Shown in pieces: positions 38,746 through 45,683 of a DNA stretch of 46,405 nucleotides. This DNA is from Flavonifractor sp. An92 (GTDB taxonomy: Bacteria; Bacillota; Clostridia; Oscillospirales; Oscillospiraceae), in assembly GCF_002159175.1 (NCBI RefSeq), contig NZ_NFGZ01000023.1, positions 1 to 46,405 on the forward strand, written 5' to 3'. The notes under the pieces were generated by a model that saw only the letters and a program-made list of their open reading frames with translations, searched no databases and was not told where the DNA came from. Position numbers and translations under genes: made by a program. Each line of letters opens with the position of its first letter. The stretch's first letter is position 1.

Positions 38746-39516
38746 ATGCATCTCATACAGCGGCTCATGCTGCTGGAAAAGCGGCACTACCCCTTCCGGC
38801 GCTGGCCCAAGGGCCATTCCGCTGCCCTGCTCTTCCCCGGGTGCAACTTCCCGGGGCAGTACCCCAAAACCATGGCGTATCTGGAGGACCTCTGCCGGGC
38901 GCGGGGGGTGGGCGTGGCCTACGACTGCTGCGGTAAGCCCCTGGGCGATGCCAGGGACGAAGCCGGAGCAGCACACTCTCTGGCCGCGCTGGAGAAGCGG
39001 CTGAAAGCACTGGGCGTGGAGCGGGTGTACACCCTCTGCCCCAACTGCGCCGCCTATCTCGCCCCCCGGCTGTCTGTGCCGGTGAAAAGCGTCTATGAGC
39101 TGCTGAAGGAATGGGGCTGGTCCTCCCACGCCGTGCCCCCGGAGGGGGTAGTCTTTCGCCCCTGTCCCGACCGGAAGGAGGGGACCTGGCTTCGGGAGGC
39201 CGGAGCGCTCCTCTCCCTGGACGGCCTGCGGGGCGTGGAGAAGGTCCCCTGCTGCGGCCTGCGCCACGAGATCGCCGCCCACGGCCCGGAGGCGGGCCAA
39301 AAACTCTGCGCCCTCGTCAAGGAACAGCAGTCGGAGGATACCCTCTTCACCTACTGCGCCTCCTGCTCCGGACAGTTCGCCCGCCACGGCTGCGCGCCGG
39401 TGCGCCACCTCCTGCCCTACCTCCTGGGGGTGGACGAGGCCCCCGACTGCGCCCGCTCCTTCCTCAACCGGATGAAGTCGGGCTGGTTCCCCCGCCGGAA
39501 GGGGGAGCGGCCATGA
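38746..39516 (+). CDS. HdrB-like (Fe-S)-binding protein with two CCG domains
   Basis: 256 residues from the ATG at 38746 with AAAGGAG upstream. Two complete cysteine-rich (CCG) motifs are visible. The first has Cys33, Cys61-Cys62 (DCCGKPLGD), Cys98 and Cys101 (LCPNC). The second has Cys140, Cys169-Cys170 (VPCCGLRHE), Cys204 and Cys207 (YCASCSGQ). In heterodisulfide reductase subunit B this arrangement binds noncubane [4Fe-4S] clusters that act on disulfides. There is no ferredoxin domain or membrane segment, so the electron donor is unknown. The stop overlaps the start of the glycosyltransferase by 4 nt, showing tight coupling. Redox chemistry on a thiol, persulfide or metalloid intermediate is an inference. 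Confidence 0.85.
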   Translation: MHLIQRLMLLEKRHYPFRRWPKGHSAALLFPGCNFPGQYPKTMAYLEDLCRARGVGVAYDCCGKPLGDARDEAGAAHSLAALEKRLKALGVERVYTLCPNCAAYLAPRLSVPVKSVYELLKEWGWSSHAVPPEGVVFRPCPDRKEGTWLREAGALLSLDGLRGVEKVPCCGLRHEIAAHGPEAGQKLCALVKEQQSEDTLFTYCASCSGQFARHGCAPVRHLLPYLLGVDEAPDCARSFLNRMKSGWFPRRKGERP

Positions 39517-40190
39517 TCTCGGTGCTCCTCCCCGTCTACCAGGAGGAAAAGGCCCTCCCCGCCCTGCTGGAACGGCTGAAGGCATTGGAGGGAGATTTTG
39601 AGGTGATTTTTGCCGACGGCGGCAGCACCGACGCCACGGTGCCCCTTCTCCGGGAGGCTGGATACCGGGTGGTCACCGGGGCCAAGGGCCGGGGCAATCA
39701 GTGCAATCTGGCCGCCGCCCACGCCAAGGGAGACATTCTCTTTTTCCTCCACGCCGACAGCGCCGTGGAGAAGGACGTGCTCTCCCACATCCAGGCCGCC
39801 GTGGACAAGGGCGCCCGGTGGGGCTGCCTCACCATCACCTTTGACGACACCCGCTTCCCCTACTGCGGGGGCATCCGCATCTCCAATTTCCGGGCCAAGG
39901 TGGGCCACATCGTCTTTGGGGACCAGGGCATGTACTTCACCCGGGCCCTTTTTATGGAGATGGGCGGCTTTCCCGACCTCCCCATCATGGAGGACTACGA
40001 GCTCTCCCTCCGCCTGAAACAAAAACGCATCCCGCCGGTGGTGGTGAAGAGCCCCATCGTGGCCTCGGTGCGGCGTTTCGAGGCCGGGGGGCCCTGGCGG
40101 GTGGGGTTCCAGATGTACTACCTGCGACACCTCTACCGCAAGGGGGTCTCCCCCCAGCGCTTGCAGGAGCTGTACCGGGACTGCCGGTAA
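39513..40190 (+). CDS. TIGR04283-type family 2 glycosyltransferase
   Basis: 225 residues from the ATG at 39513, which overlaps the previous stop. This is a compact GT-A fold. It has MISVLLPVYQEEKALPALL, the nucleotide-binding FADGGSTDATV, the DXD-equivalent FLHADSAV, GDQGMYFTRALF and the catalytic-base region IMEDYELSLRL. Family size and motifs match the glycosyltransferases annotated as TIGR04283 (arsenosugar-biosynthesis-associated). That name comes from genome context with ArsM/ArsS in other bacteria, and no such genes are visible here. No membrane segment. The acceptor is unknown. It is followed after 12 nt by the partner TIGR04282-type protein. Confidence 0.88.
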   Translation: MISVLLPVYQEEKALPALLERLKALEGDFEVIFADGGSTDATVPLLREAGYRVVTGAKGRGNQCNLAAAHAKGDILFFLHADSAVEKDVLSHIQAAVDKGARWGCLTITFDDTRFPYCGGIRISNFRAKVGHIVFGDQGMYFTRALFMEMGGFPDLPIMEDYELSLRLKQKRIPPVVVKSPIVASVRRFEAGGPWRVGFQMYYLRHLYRKGVSPQRLQELYRDCR

Positions 40191-40202
40191 GGAGGTTTTT
40201 CC

Positions 40203-40880
40203 ATGCATATGCAAACACGACGGGCCATCCTGCTCTTTACCCGGGTTCCCCTGCCGGGGCAGTGCAAGACCCGGCTGCTCCCCGTCCTCAGCGGTGAGGA
40301 ATGCGCCGCCCTCCAGGGGGCCATGGTGGCCGACGACCTGGCGGCGCTAAAGCCCCTGGGGCTGGACATTCTGGTCTTTTACGCCGGGCCCGGAGAGCCG
40401 GAACTTTTGTCCCCCTTCACCGGGGACACCCCCCTCTTCCCCCAGGAGGGGGACGGGCTGGGGGAGCGCATGGACAACGCCATCCGCCGCGCCTTGTCCC
40501 TGGGCTACGAGGGGGCGCTGCTGCTGGGCTCCGACCTCCCCTTTCTGGACGGGGCCGATGTGGCCAGAGCCGGGGAACTGCTGGACGGGTGCGACATCGT
40601 GCTCTGCCCCTCGGCGGACGGGGGGTACTGGCTGGTGGGGATGGATACCGCCTTCCCTCCCCTCTTCTCCGGGCAGCGCTACGGCGGCGCGTCGGTGCTG
40701 GAGGACGCACTGGCGGTCTGCCGCGCCCACGGTCGCTCCGCCGCCCTGGGTCCGGTGCGGCGGGACCTGGACACCCCCGAGGATCTGGCCTGGTTCCGGG
40801 GGGAACTGGCCGCCGGACGGCTCCCGCGGCGGGGCCGCACCGCCTCCCTCTTATGGGCTGCGGACAGTCCAAGTCCTTAA
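40203..40880 (+). CDS. TIGR04282-type (DUF2064) nucleotidyl/glycosyltransferase
   Basis: 225 residues from the ATG at 40203 with AAGGAGG upstream. The fold is GT-A/CofC-like. It has LLFTRVPLPGQCKTRLLP (sugar-nucleotide loop), LLLGSDLPFLDG (metal-binding Asp), CPSADGGYWLVGM and RRDLDTPEDLAWF. This matches DUF2064, annotated as TIGR04282 where it accompanies TIGR04283 proteins. The similarity to CofC and MobA suggests it could make the activated sugar used by its neighbour instead of transferring it. It is the last gene of the apparent operon, and the next gene (ireB) has its own promoter. Confidence 0.88.
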   Translation: MHMQTRRAILLFTRVPLPGQCKTRLLPVLSGEECAALQGAMVADDLAALKPLGLDILVFYAGPGEPELLSPFTGDTPLFPQEGDGLGERMDNAIRRALSLGYEGALLLGSDLPFLDGADVARAGELLDGCDIVLCPSADGGYWLVGMDTAFPPLFSGQRYGGASVLEDALAVCRAHGRSAALGPVRRDLDTPEDLAWFRGELAAGRLPRRGRTASLLWAADSPSP

Positions 40881-40907
40881 TTCTTCCTAAATTTTTCGTC
40901 CTCCCTC

Positions 40908-40936
40908 TTTACACCCCCGCCCTTTTCGGTTAAAAT
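40908..40936 (+). promoter_or_regulatory. Promoter of ireB
   Basis: -35 TTTACA (40908-40913), a 17-nt spacer and -10 TAAAAT (40931-40936). Confidence 0.6.
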
Positions 40937-40968
40937 AAAGGGCAGAAATGGTAAGGAGGTGCGATGTC

Positions 40969-41217
40969 ATGCAGTCAGATTACACACGCAGATTCAGTCT
41001 CAATTATGAGAAGGATCAGGAGATTAAAGACATTCTGACCTCTGTCTATAACTCCCTGCAGGAGAAGGGATACAATCCCATCAATCAGATTGTAGGTTAC
41101 ATCCTCTCAGAGGACCCCACCTATATCACCAATTACAACAATGCCCGCACGCTGATCCGCAAGCTGGACCGGGACGAGCTTCTGCAGGAGCTGGTCCGTC
41201 ACTATCTCAACAGCTGA
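40969..41217 (+). CDS. ireB: IreB family regulatory phosphoprotein (DUF965/YrzL)
   Basis: 82 residues from the ATG at 40969, nine bases after AAGGAGGT. An ATG at 40948 lies upstream of that ribosome site. The family core is unmistakable: [40 protein letters not shown] and [15 protein letters not shown]. In enterococci IreB is phosphorylated by the PASTA kinase IreK on N-terminal Thr residues. The N-terminus here, [16 protein letters not shown], offers Thr6 and Ser10 as possible sites. Base composition is clearly more AT-rich than the neighbours. Confidence 0.94.
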   Translation: MQSDYTRRFSLNYEKDQEIKDILTSVYNSLQEKGYNPINQIVGYILSEDPTYITNYNNARTLIRKLDRDELLQELVRHYLNS

Positions 41218-41229
41218 ATATGAGACGAC

Positions 41230-41268
41230 AACGCCCCGTTTCCGTGATGGAAACGGGGCGTTTGTTTT
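41230..41268 (+). terminator. Terminator of ireB
   Basis: Stem AACGCCCCGTTTCC / GGAAACGGGGCGTT with loop GTGAT, then TTTGTTTTA. It meets the end of the convergent ECF gene. Confidence 0.85.
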
Positions 41269-41779
41269 ACTCGGCCCGACGGAGGCGGGCTTTCATGTGG
41301 GCGGAGTCCAGGGCCCGGGCAATGACGGCGTAGGCCACGCCGTTGGCCGCGGCCTGGATGAAGGTGGCGGCGAACTGGGGCCAGAAGGAGAGCGCCGTCC
41401 CCGTCATGGCCACGCAGGCCACGCCGTAGGCCGTGGGGGACAGCACCGCCGCGCCGAAGAGGGCCAGCACGTTGCGCCGGCACAGGAAGGTCTCCCCCCG
41501 GCTGGTGAAGAGCAGGGCCACCGCCGCCTTGATGAGCAGGGTGGGCAGCGCCCAGGCCGGATAGGTCAGCAGGTCGGCCAGACCCGCTCCCAGGGAGGCC
41601 GCCGCCACGGCGTAGGGCAGTGGCAGCAGGGAGGCGGCCAGGTACAGGAAGGCGTCTCCCAGGTGGATGTACCCGGTGGGCACCGGGATGTGGAACAGAT
41701 AGGCGGTGGTCAGGGCGATCACCGCGGCGAAGAGCGCGGCGGTGACCAGATCCCGCCCGCTCCGCTTGGACGCAGACAC
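41267..41779 (-). CDS. ECF transporter S component-like membrane protein
   Basis: 170 residues. The start is a GTG at 41779 (reads SASKRSGRDLVTAALFAAVI) with GGAGAGG upstream. There are five or six membrane segments, and the conserved loop GYIHLGDAFLYLAASLLP is typical of small S components of energy-coupling-factor transporters (the group often annotated TIGR04002). No ATPase or T component is encoded nearby, so it would share a common ECF module elsewhere. The substrate, likely a vitamin or precursor, cannot be told. No riboswitch is visible. It lies 27 nt downstream of dinB on the same strand. Confidence 0.83.
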   Translation of the reverse strand: MSASKRSGRDLVTAALFAAVIALTTAYLFHIPVPTGYIHLGDAFLYLAASLLPLPYAVAAASLGAGLADLLTYPAWALPTLLIKAAVALLFTSRGETFLCRRNVLALFGAAVLSPTAYGVACVAMTGTALSFWPQFAATFIQAAANGVAYAVIARALDSAHMKARLRRAE

Positions 41780-41806
41780 AGCAGATCCTCTCCTTTAAAA
41801 TAATAA

Positions 41807-43012
41807 TCAGCGCTTCTCCTCTCCCCGGGCCGCGGAGGCCAGAGAGAGGGCGTCGTGCCCGTATTTTTGGCGCACCCCGTCCACCGCCCGCTCTAGCTTC
41901 TCCAGCTTCGCCCGGCGCTGGGAGGCGTTCACGGCGAAGAGGTCCAGCTGCTCGGCGGCCTCCCCCTCGGGGAGCAGGTTCTGGGCGGTGATGGTGAGGG
42001 CCCGCACCGGCGCGTCCGGACGCCACGCGGCGTGGATGAGGGCGCAGGCGGCCTCCAGAATGTCCCGGGTGACGAAGGTAGGGGCCTCCAGCCGCCGCTG
42101 GCGGCAGATGTCCCGGAACTGGGGGTCCCGGATGGTGACCTGGACGGTGGTACACTTCATCCCCACCTGGCGCAGCCGCTCGGCCACGCTGTCGGCCAGG
42201 CCCGCCGCGCCGGAGCGCAGCTCCTCCCAGCCCGTCAGGTTCTGGGGAAAGGTGCAGCCGTTGCCCACCGACTTGGGGGGCGGCTGGTCCCGCAGGGGCA
42301 CCACCGGGCTGTGCTCGCTGCCGTCGGCGTAAGCGCGCAGGGTGGCACCCGCCTTGCCCAGCAGGCGCATCAGCACCGCCCGGTCGGTGACGGCCAGATC
42401 CCCGATGGTGTGGACCCCGTGCTCGGCCAGGGTCCGCTCCGCCGCCCGGCCCACGAAGAGCAGGGCGCTCACCGGCAGGGGCCACAGCAGGTCCCGGAAA
42501 TTCTCCCTTGAAATGACGGTGGTGGCGTCGGGCTTTTTGTAGTCGCTGCCCATTTTGGCGAACACCTTATTAAAGGAGACGCCCGCCGACAGAGTCAGCC
42601 CCGTCTCCGCCCGCACACGCTTGCGGATCTCGTCGGCCACCTGTTTGGCGTCCCCGCCGAAGAGGTGGAGGGAGCCGGTGAGATCCAGCCAGCTCTCGTC
42701 GATGGAGAAGGGCTCCACCAGGTCGGTGTACCGCTCATAGATGGCGTTGATCTTCTTGGAATAGTACACATATTTCTCCCGGTGGGACGGGAGGAGCACC
42801 AGCTCGGGGCACTTCCGCCGGGCCTGCCACACCGTCTCGGCGGTGCGCACGCCGAAGGCCTTGGCCCCTTCGTTTTTGGCCAGGATGACCCCGTGGCGGC
42901 TCTCCGGGTCGCCGCACACCGCCACCGGGCGGTCCCGCAGGTCCGGGTGGTCCAGCAGCTCCACGGAGGCGTAAAAGCTGTTCATGTCACAGTGCAGGAT
43001 GACCCGGTCCAC
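41807..43012 (-). CDS. dinB: DNA polymerase IV (Y-family)
   Basis: 401 residues. The start is a GTG at 43012 (reads DRVILHCDMNSFYASVE) with GGGGGAG upstream. The longer frame to 43090 crosses the fba terminator and is rejected. The catalytic carboxylates are in HCDMNSFYAS and FSIDESWLDLTG. The palm, thumb helix-hairpin-helix (IGDLAVTDRAVLMRLLG) and little-finger domains are complete. The extreme C-terminus lacks an obvious QxxLF-type beta-clamp peptide, though QLDLF near residue 360 could serve. It does error-prone lesion bypass. No LexA box was recognised upstream. Confidence 0.93.
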   Translation of the reverse strand: MDRVILHCDMNSFYASVELLDHPDLRDRPVAVCGDPESRHGVILAKNEGAKAFGVRTAETVWQARRKCPELVLLPSHREKYVYYSKKINAIYERYTDLVEPFSIDESWLDLTGSLHLFGGDAKQVADEIRKRVRAETGLTLSAGVSFNKVFAKMGSDYKKPDATTVISRENFRDLLWPLPVSALLFVGRAAERTLAEHGVHTIGDLAVTDRAVLMRLLGKAGATLRAYADGSEHSPVVPLRDQPPPKSVGNGCTFPQNLTGWEELRSGAAGLADSVAERLRQVGMKCTTVQVTIRDPQFRDICRQRRLEAPTFVTRDILEAACALIHAAWRPDAPVRALTITAQNLLPEGEAAEQLDLFAVNASQRRAKLEKLERAVDGVRQKYGHDALSLASAARGEEKR

Positions 43013-43087
43013 GCCACGCTCCCCCCTCTCCCCCGGATGATACCACAGCCCGGCTGCCTTGTCAAACGGGCGTTCCAGCCTTTGGGA

Positions 43088-43126
43088 CAAAAAAAGTCCG
43101 CTGCGGAAGTTCCGCAGCGGACTTTG
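43088..43126 (-). terminator. Terminator of fba
   Basis: Stem AAAGTCCGCTGCGGAA / TTCCGCAGCGGACTTT on the minus strand, then a T-run (plus-strand A-run at 43090-43096). Confidence 0.87.
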
Positions 43127-43145
43127 TGGGAGACAGAAGCGGCGA

Positions 43146-44114
43146 TTAGGCCTTGCCGTCGCAGCCCAGGACGTTGATCAGCTTGTGCTTGACCAGCTCC
43201 TTGATGTTGGCGCGGGCGGGCTTCAGGTACTCGCGGGGGTCGAACTTGTCGGGATGCTCGTTGAAGAACTGACGGATGGTGCCGGTCATGGCCAGGCGCA
43301 GATCGGAGTCGATGTTGATCTTACACACGGACATGGAAGCGGCCTTACGCAGCTGCTCCTCGGGGATACCCACGGCGTCGGGCATCTTGCCGCCGTTGTC
43401 GTTGATCATCTTCACATAGTCCTGGGGCACGGAGGAAGAGCCGTGCAGGACGATGGGGAAGCCGGGCAGGCGCTTGGAGACCTCCTCCAGCACGTCGAAG
43501 CGCAGCGGAGGGGGAACCAGGATGCCCTTCTCATTGCGGGTGCACTGGTCAGCGGTGAACTTGTAGGCGCCGTGGCTGGTGCCGATGGCGATGGCCAGGG
43601 AGTCACAGCCGGTCTTGGAGACGAACTCCTCCACCTCTTCGGGGCGGGTGTAGGAAGCAGCGTGGGCGGCCACCTTCACGTCGTCCTCGATGCCGGCCAG
43701 GGTGCCCAGCTCGGCCTCGACCACCACGCCGTGGTCGTGGGCGTACTCGACGACCTTCTTGGTGATCTCGATGTTCTCCTCAAAGGGCTTGGAGGAGGCG
43801 TCGATCATAACGGAGGTAAAGCCACCGTCGATGCAGGCCTTACAGGTCTCGAAGTCGGGGCCGTGGTCCAGATGCAGGGCGATGGGGATATTGGGGCACT
43901 CGATGACAGCAGCCTCCACCAGCTTCACCAGGTAGGTGTGGTTGGCGTAAGCGCGGGCGCCCTTGGAAACCTGGAGGATCAGGGGAGCATTGACCTCGCG
44001 GGCAGCTTCGGTGATGCCCTGAACGATCTCCATGTTGTTGACGTTGAACGCGCCGACCGCGTAGCCGCCGTCATAAGCCTTCTTGAACATCTCAGTCGTG
44101 GTAACGAGAGGCAT
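43146..44114 (-). CDS. fba: Class II fructose-1,6-bisphosphate aldolase
   Basis: 322 residues from the ATG at 44114 (MPLVTTTEMFKKAYDGGYAVGAFN) with AAGGAG upstream. The upstream in-frame start lies in the AT-rich promoter. Zinc ligands and the active site are visible in ALHLDHGPD, VEAELGTLAG, IGTSHGAYKF and VLHGSSSVP. It cleaves fructose-1,6-bisphosphate to the two triose phosphates, and its substrate is made by the divergently encoded Pfp. Codon use is strongly biased, as for a highly expressed gene. Confidence 0.97.
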   Translation of the reverse strand: MPLVTTTEMFKKAYDGGYAVGAFNVNNMEIVQGITEAAREVNAPLILQVSKGARAYANHTYLVKLVEAAVIECPNIPIALHLDHGPDFETCKACIDGGFTSVMIDASSKPFEENIEITKKVVEYAHDHGVVVEAELGTLAGIEDDVKVAAHAASYTRPEEVEEFVSKTGCDSLAIAIGTSHGAYKFTADQCTRNEKGILVPPPLRFDVLEEVSKRLPGFPIVLHGSSSVPQDYVKMINDNGGKMPDAVGIPEEQLRKAASMSVCKINIDSDLRLAMTGTIRQFFNEHPDKFDPREYLKPARANIKELVKHKLINVLGCDGKA

Positions 44115-44146
44115 AAGGATCAACTCCTTTTTTAAATTACAAATAG

Positions 44147-44175
44147 ATTTTACCATTTGGAATTGATAAATACAA
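44147..44175 (-). promoter_or_regulatory. Promoter of fba
   Basis: On the minus strand, -35 TTGTAT (44170-44175), a 17-nt spacer and -10 TAAAAT (44147-44152) preceded by TGG. Confidence 0.62.
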
Positions 44176-44191
44176 GAGGGCATGATATAAT
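44163..44191 (+). promoter_or_regulatory. Promoter of pfp, interleaved with the fba promoter
   Basis: -35 TTGATA (44163-44168), a 17-nt spacer and -10 TATAAT (44186-44191). Its -35 lies within the fba promoter, so the two divergent promoters share DNA and cannot be fully occupied together. Confidence 0.65.
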
Positions 44192-44197
44192 AATGAA

Positions 44198-44231
44198 AAA
44201 TTTAGATAAGTCACCCTAAACATCTAAATTT
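44198..44231 (+). promoter_or_regulatory. 10-bp inverted repeat at the pfp transcript start
   Basis: AAATTTAGAT (44198-44207) and ATCTAAATTT (44222-44231) are exact reverse complements with a 14-nt loop. The pfp transcript should begin at or next to the first arm, so this is either a 5'-terminal mRNA hairpin or an operator. Confidence 0.65.
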
Positions 44232-44296
44232 GAGTGCTAAAAAGAAAAAATATGCACAAAGAAACTCGCAAAATCATTTAAGTGGAGGTTTAAGCT

Positions 44297-45538
44297 ATGA
44301 ATGAACTCAAAGGCGCGTGCATTATTGGTCAGTCCGGTGGTCCTACCGCGGTGATTAACGCCAGTGCGCTGGGTGTTATCCGCACTGCTCTGGACAATGA
44401 CAGCATCACTCGGGTGCTGGGCGCTGCCAACGGCATCAAGGGTGTGCTGGACGACAAGCTCTATGACATGTCCCAGGAGGATGCCGCCGAGCTGGATTTG
44501 TTGAAATATACCCCCTCTTCCGCTCTGGGCTCCTGCCGCTATAAGCTGGCCGATCCCGACGTGGACGACACCGATTACAAGCGCATCCTCGAGATCTTCA
44601 AGAAGTACGACGTGCGCTACTTCTTCTACAACGGCGGCAATGACTCCATGGACACCTGCAACAAGATCTCCAAGTTCATGCAGAAGTCCGGCTACGAGTG
44701 CCGCGTCATGGGCGTGCCCAAGACCATCGACAACGACCTGAACGGCACCGACCACTGCCCCGGCTTCGCTTCCGCCGCCAAGTATATCGCCACCTCCTGC
44801 GCCGAGGTCTGGCAGGACGCCCACGTCTATGACACCGGCATGGTCACCGTCATCGAGATCATGGGCCGTCACGCCGGCTGGCTGGCCGGCTCCGCCGCCC
44901 TGGCCTCCCTCACCGGCTGCGGCCCCGACCTGGTGTACCTGCCTGAGACTGACTTCGACATGGATCAGTTCATCAACGACGTCACCGCCATCTACAACAA
45001 GACCGGCAAGTGCATGGTCGCCGTGTCCGAGGGCATCCACTACGCCGACGGCCGCTTCGTGTCCGAGGCTGAGACCTCCGCCACCGACGGCTTCGGTCAC
45101 GCTCAGCTGGGCGGCCTGGCCGTGAAGCTGGCCGACGTCATCAAGAACAAGACCGGCGCCAAGGTCCGCGGCATCGAGCTGTCCCTGCTGCAGCGCTGCG
45201 GCTCTCACGTGGGCTCCAAGACCGACATCGACGAGGCCTTCGAGGCCGGTAAGGTGGCCGTGGAGGCCGCTGTGGCCGGTACCACCGACAAGATGGTGGC
45301 CTTTAAGTGCACCCGCGAGGGCGGCTACAAGTGCGAGACCGTGCTGCAGCCCCTGGACATCGTGGCCAACTTCGAGAAGAAGGTCCCCCGCGAGTGGATC
45401 AACGCTGCCGGCAACGGCGTGGAGCAGCCCTTCATCGACTACGTGCTGCCCCTCATCCAGGGTGAGCCCAACGGCCCCAAGGAGAACTCCCTGCCCCGCT
45501 TCGCTCACCTGAAGAAGGTCCTGACCACCGAGATGTAA
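44297..45538 (+). CDS. pfp: 6-phosphofructokinase, PPi-dependent type
   Basis: 413 residues from the ATG at 44297 with GGAGG upstream. The fold starts ACIIGQSGGPTAVINAS. The donor-site motif reads GGNDSMDT, where ATP-dependent enzymes have GGDGS, and the catalytic loop reads PKTIDNDL with Lys instead of the Gly of PGTIDND. Both changes mark pyrophosphate as the phosphate donor. EIMGRHAGWLAG and the sugar-phosphate site near the C-terminus are intact. The reaction is reversible, which suits fermentative anaerobes. It is divergent from fba, with a strong terminator after it. Confidence 0.93.
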   Translation: MNELKGACIIGQSGGPTAVINASALGVIRTALDNDSITRVLGAANGIKGVLDDKLYDMSQEDAAELDLLKYTPSSALGSCRYKLADPDVDDTDYKRILEIFKKYDVRYFFYNGGNDSMDTCNKISKFMQKSGYECRVMGVPKTIDNDLNGTDHCPGFASAAKYIATSCAEVWQDAHVYDTGMVTVIEIMGRHAGWLAGSAALASLTGCGPDLVYLPETDFDMDQFINDVTAIYNKTGKCMVAVSEGIHYADGRFVSEAETSATDGFGHAQLGGLAVKLADVIKNKTGAKVRGIELSLLQRCGSHVGSKTDIDEAFEAGKVAVEAAVAGTTDKMVAFKCTREGGYKCETVLQPLDIVANFEKKVPREWINAAGNGVEQPFIDYVLPLIQGEPNGPKENSLPRFAHLKKVLTTEM

Positions 45539-45546
45539 TCCATCCC

Positions 45547-45583
45547 TCCCCCTCCGGGCCCGCCCGGAGGGGGCTTTTTTTGT
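45547..45583 (+). terminator. Terminator of pfp
   Basis: Stem CCCCCTCCGGGC / CCCGGAGGGGG followed by C and a T-run. Confidence 0.85.
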
Positions 45584-45620
45584 CAGTTGGAAAAAGATTG
45601 TGAATTTTTGGCCGCGGCAG

Positions 45621-45650
45621 GTGTCAAACCGCCCCTGTCTGTGGTATGAT
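45621..45650 (+). promoter_or_regulatory. Possible promoter of the M16-family gene
   Basis: A weak -35 GTGTCA (45621-45626), an 18-nt spacer and -10 TATGAT (45645-45650) with TGG directly before it. Confidence 0.4.
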
Positions 45651-45683
45651 AAAGGGTATCTCAGCCAAATCCCTAGGAAAGGA

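Noticed and set aside
42900-43087. LexA/SOS box upstream of dinB
   Set aside because: No palindromic site matching the known clostridial or Bacillus LexA patterns was seen.
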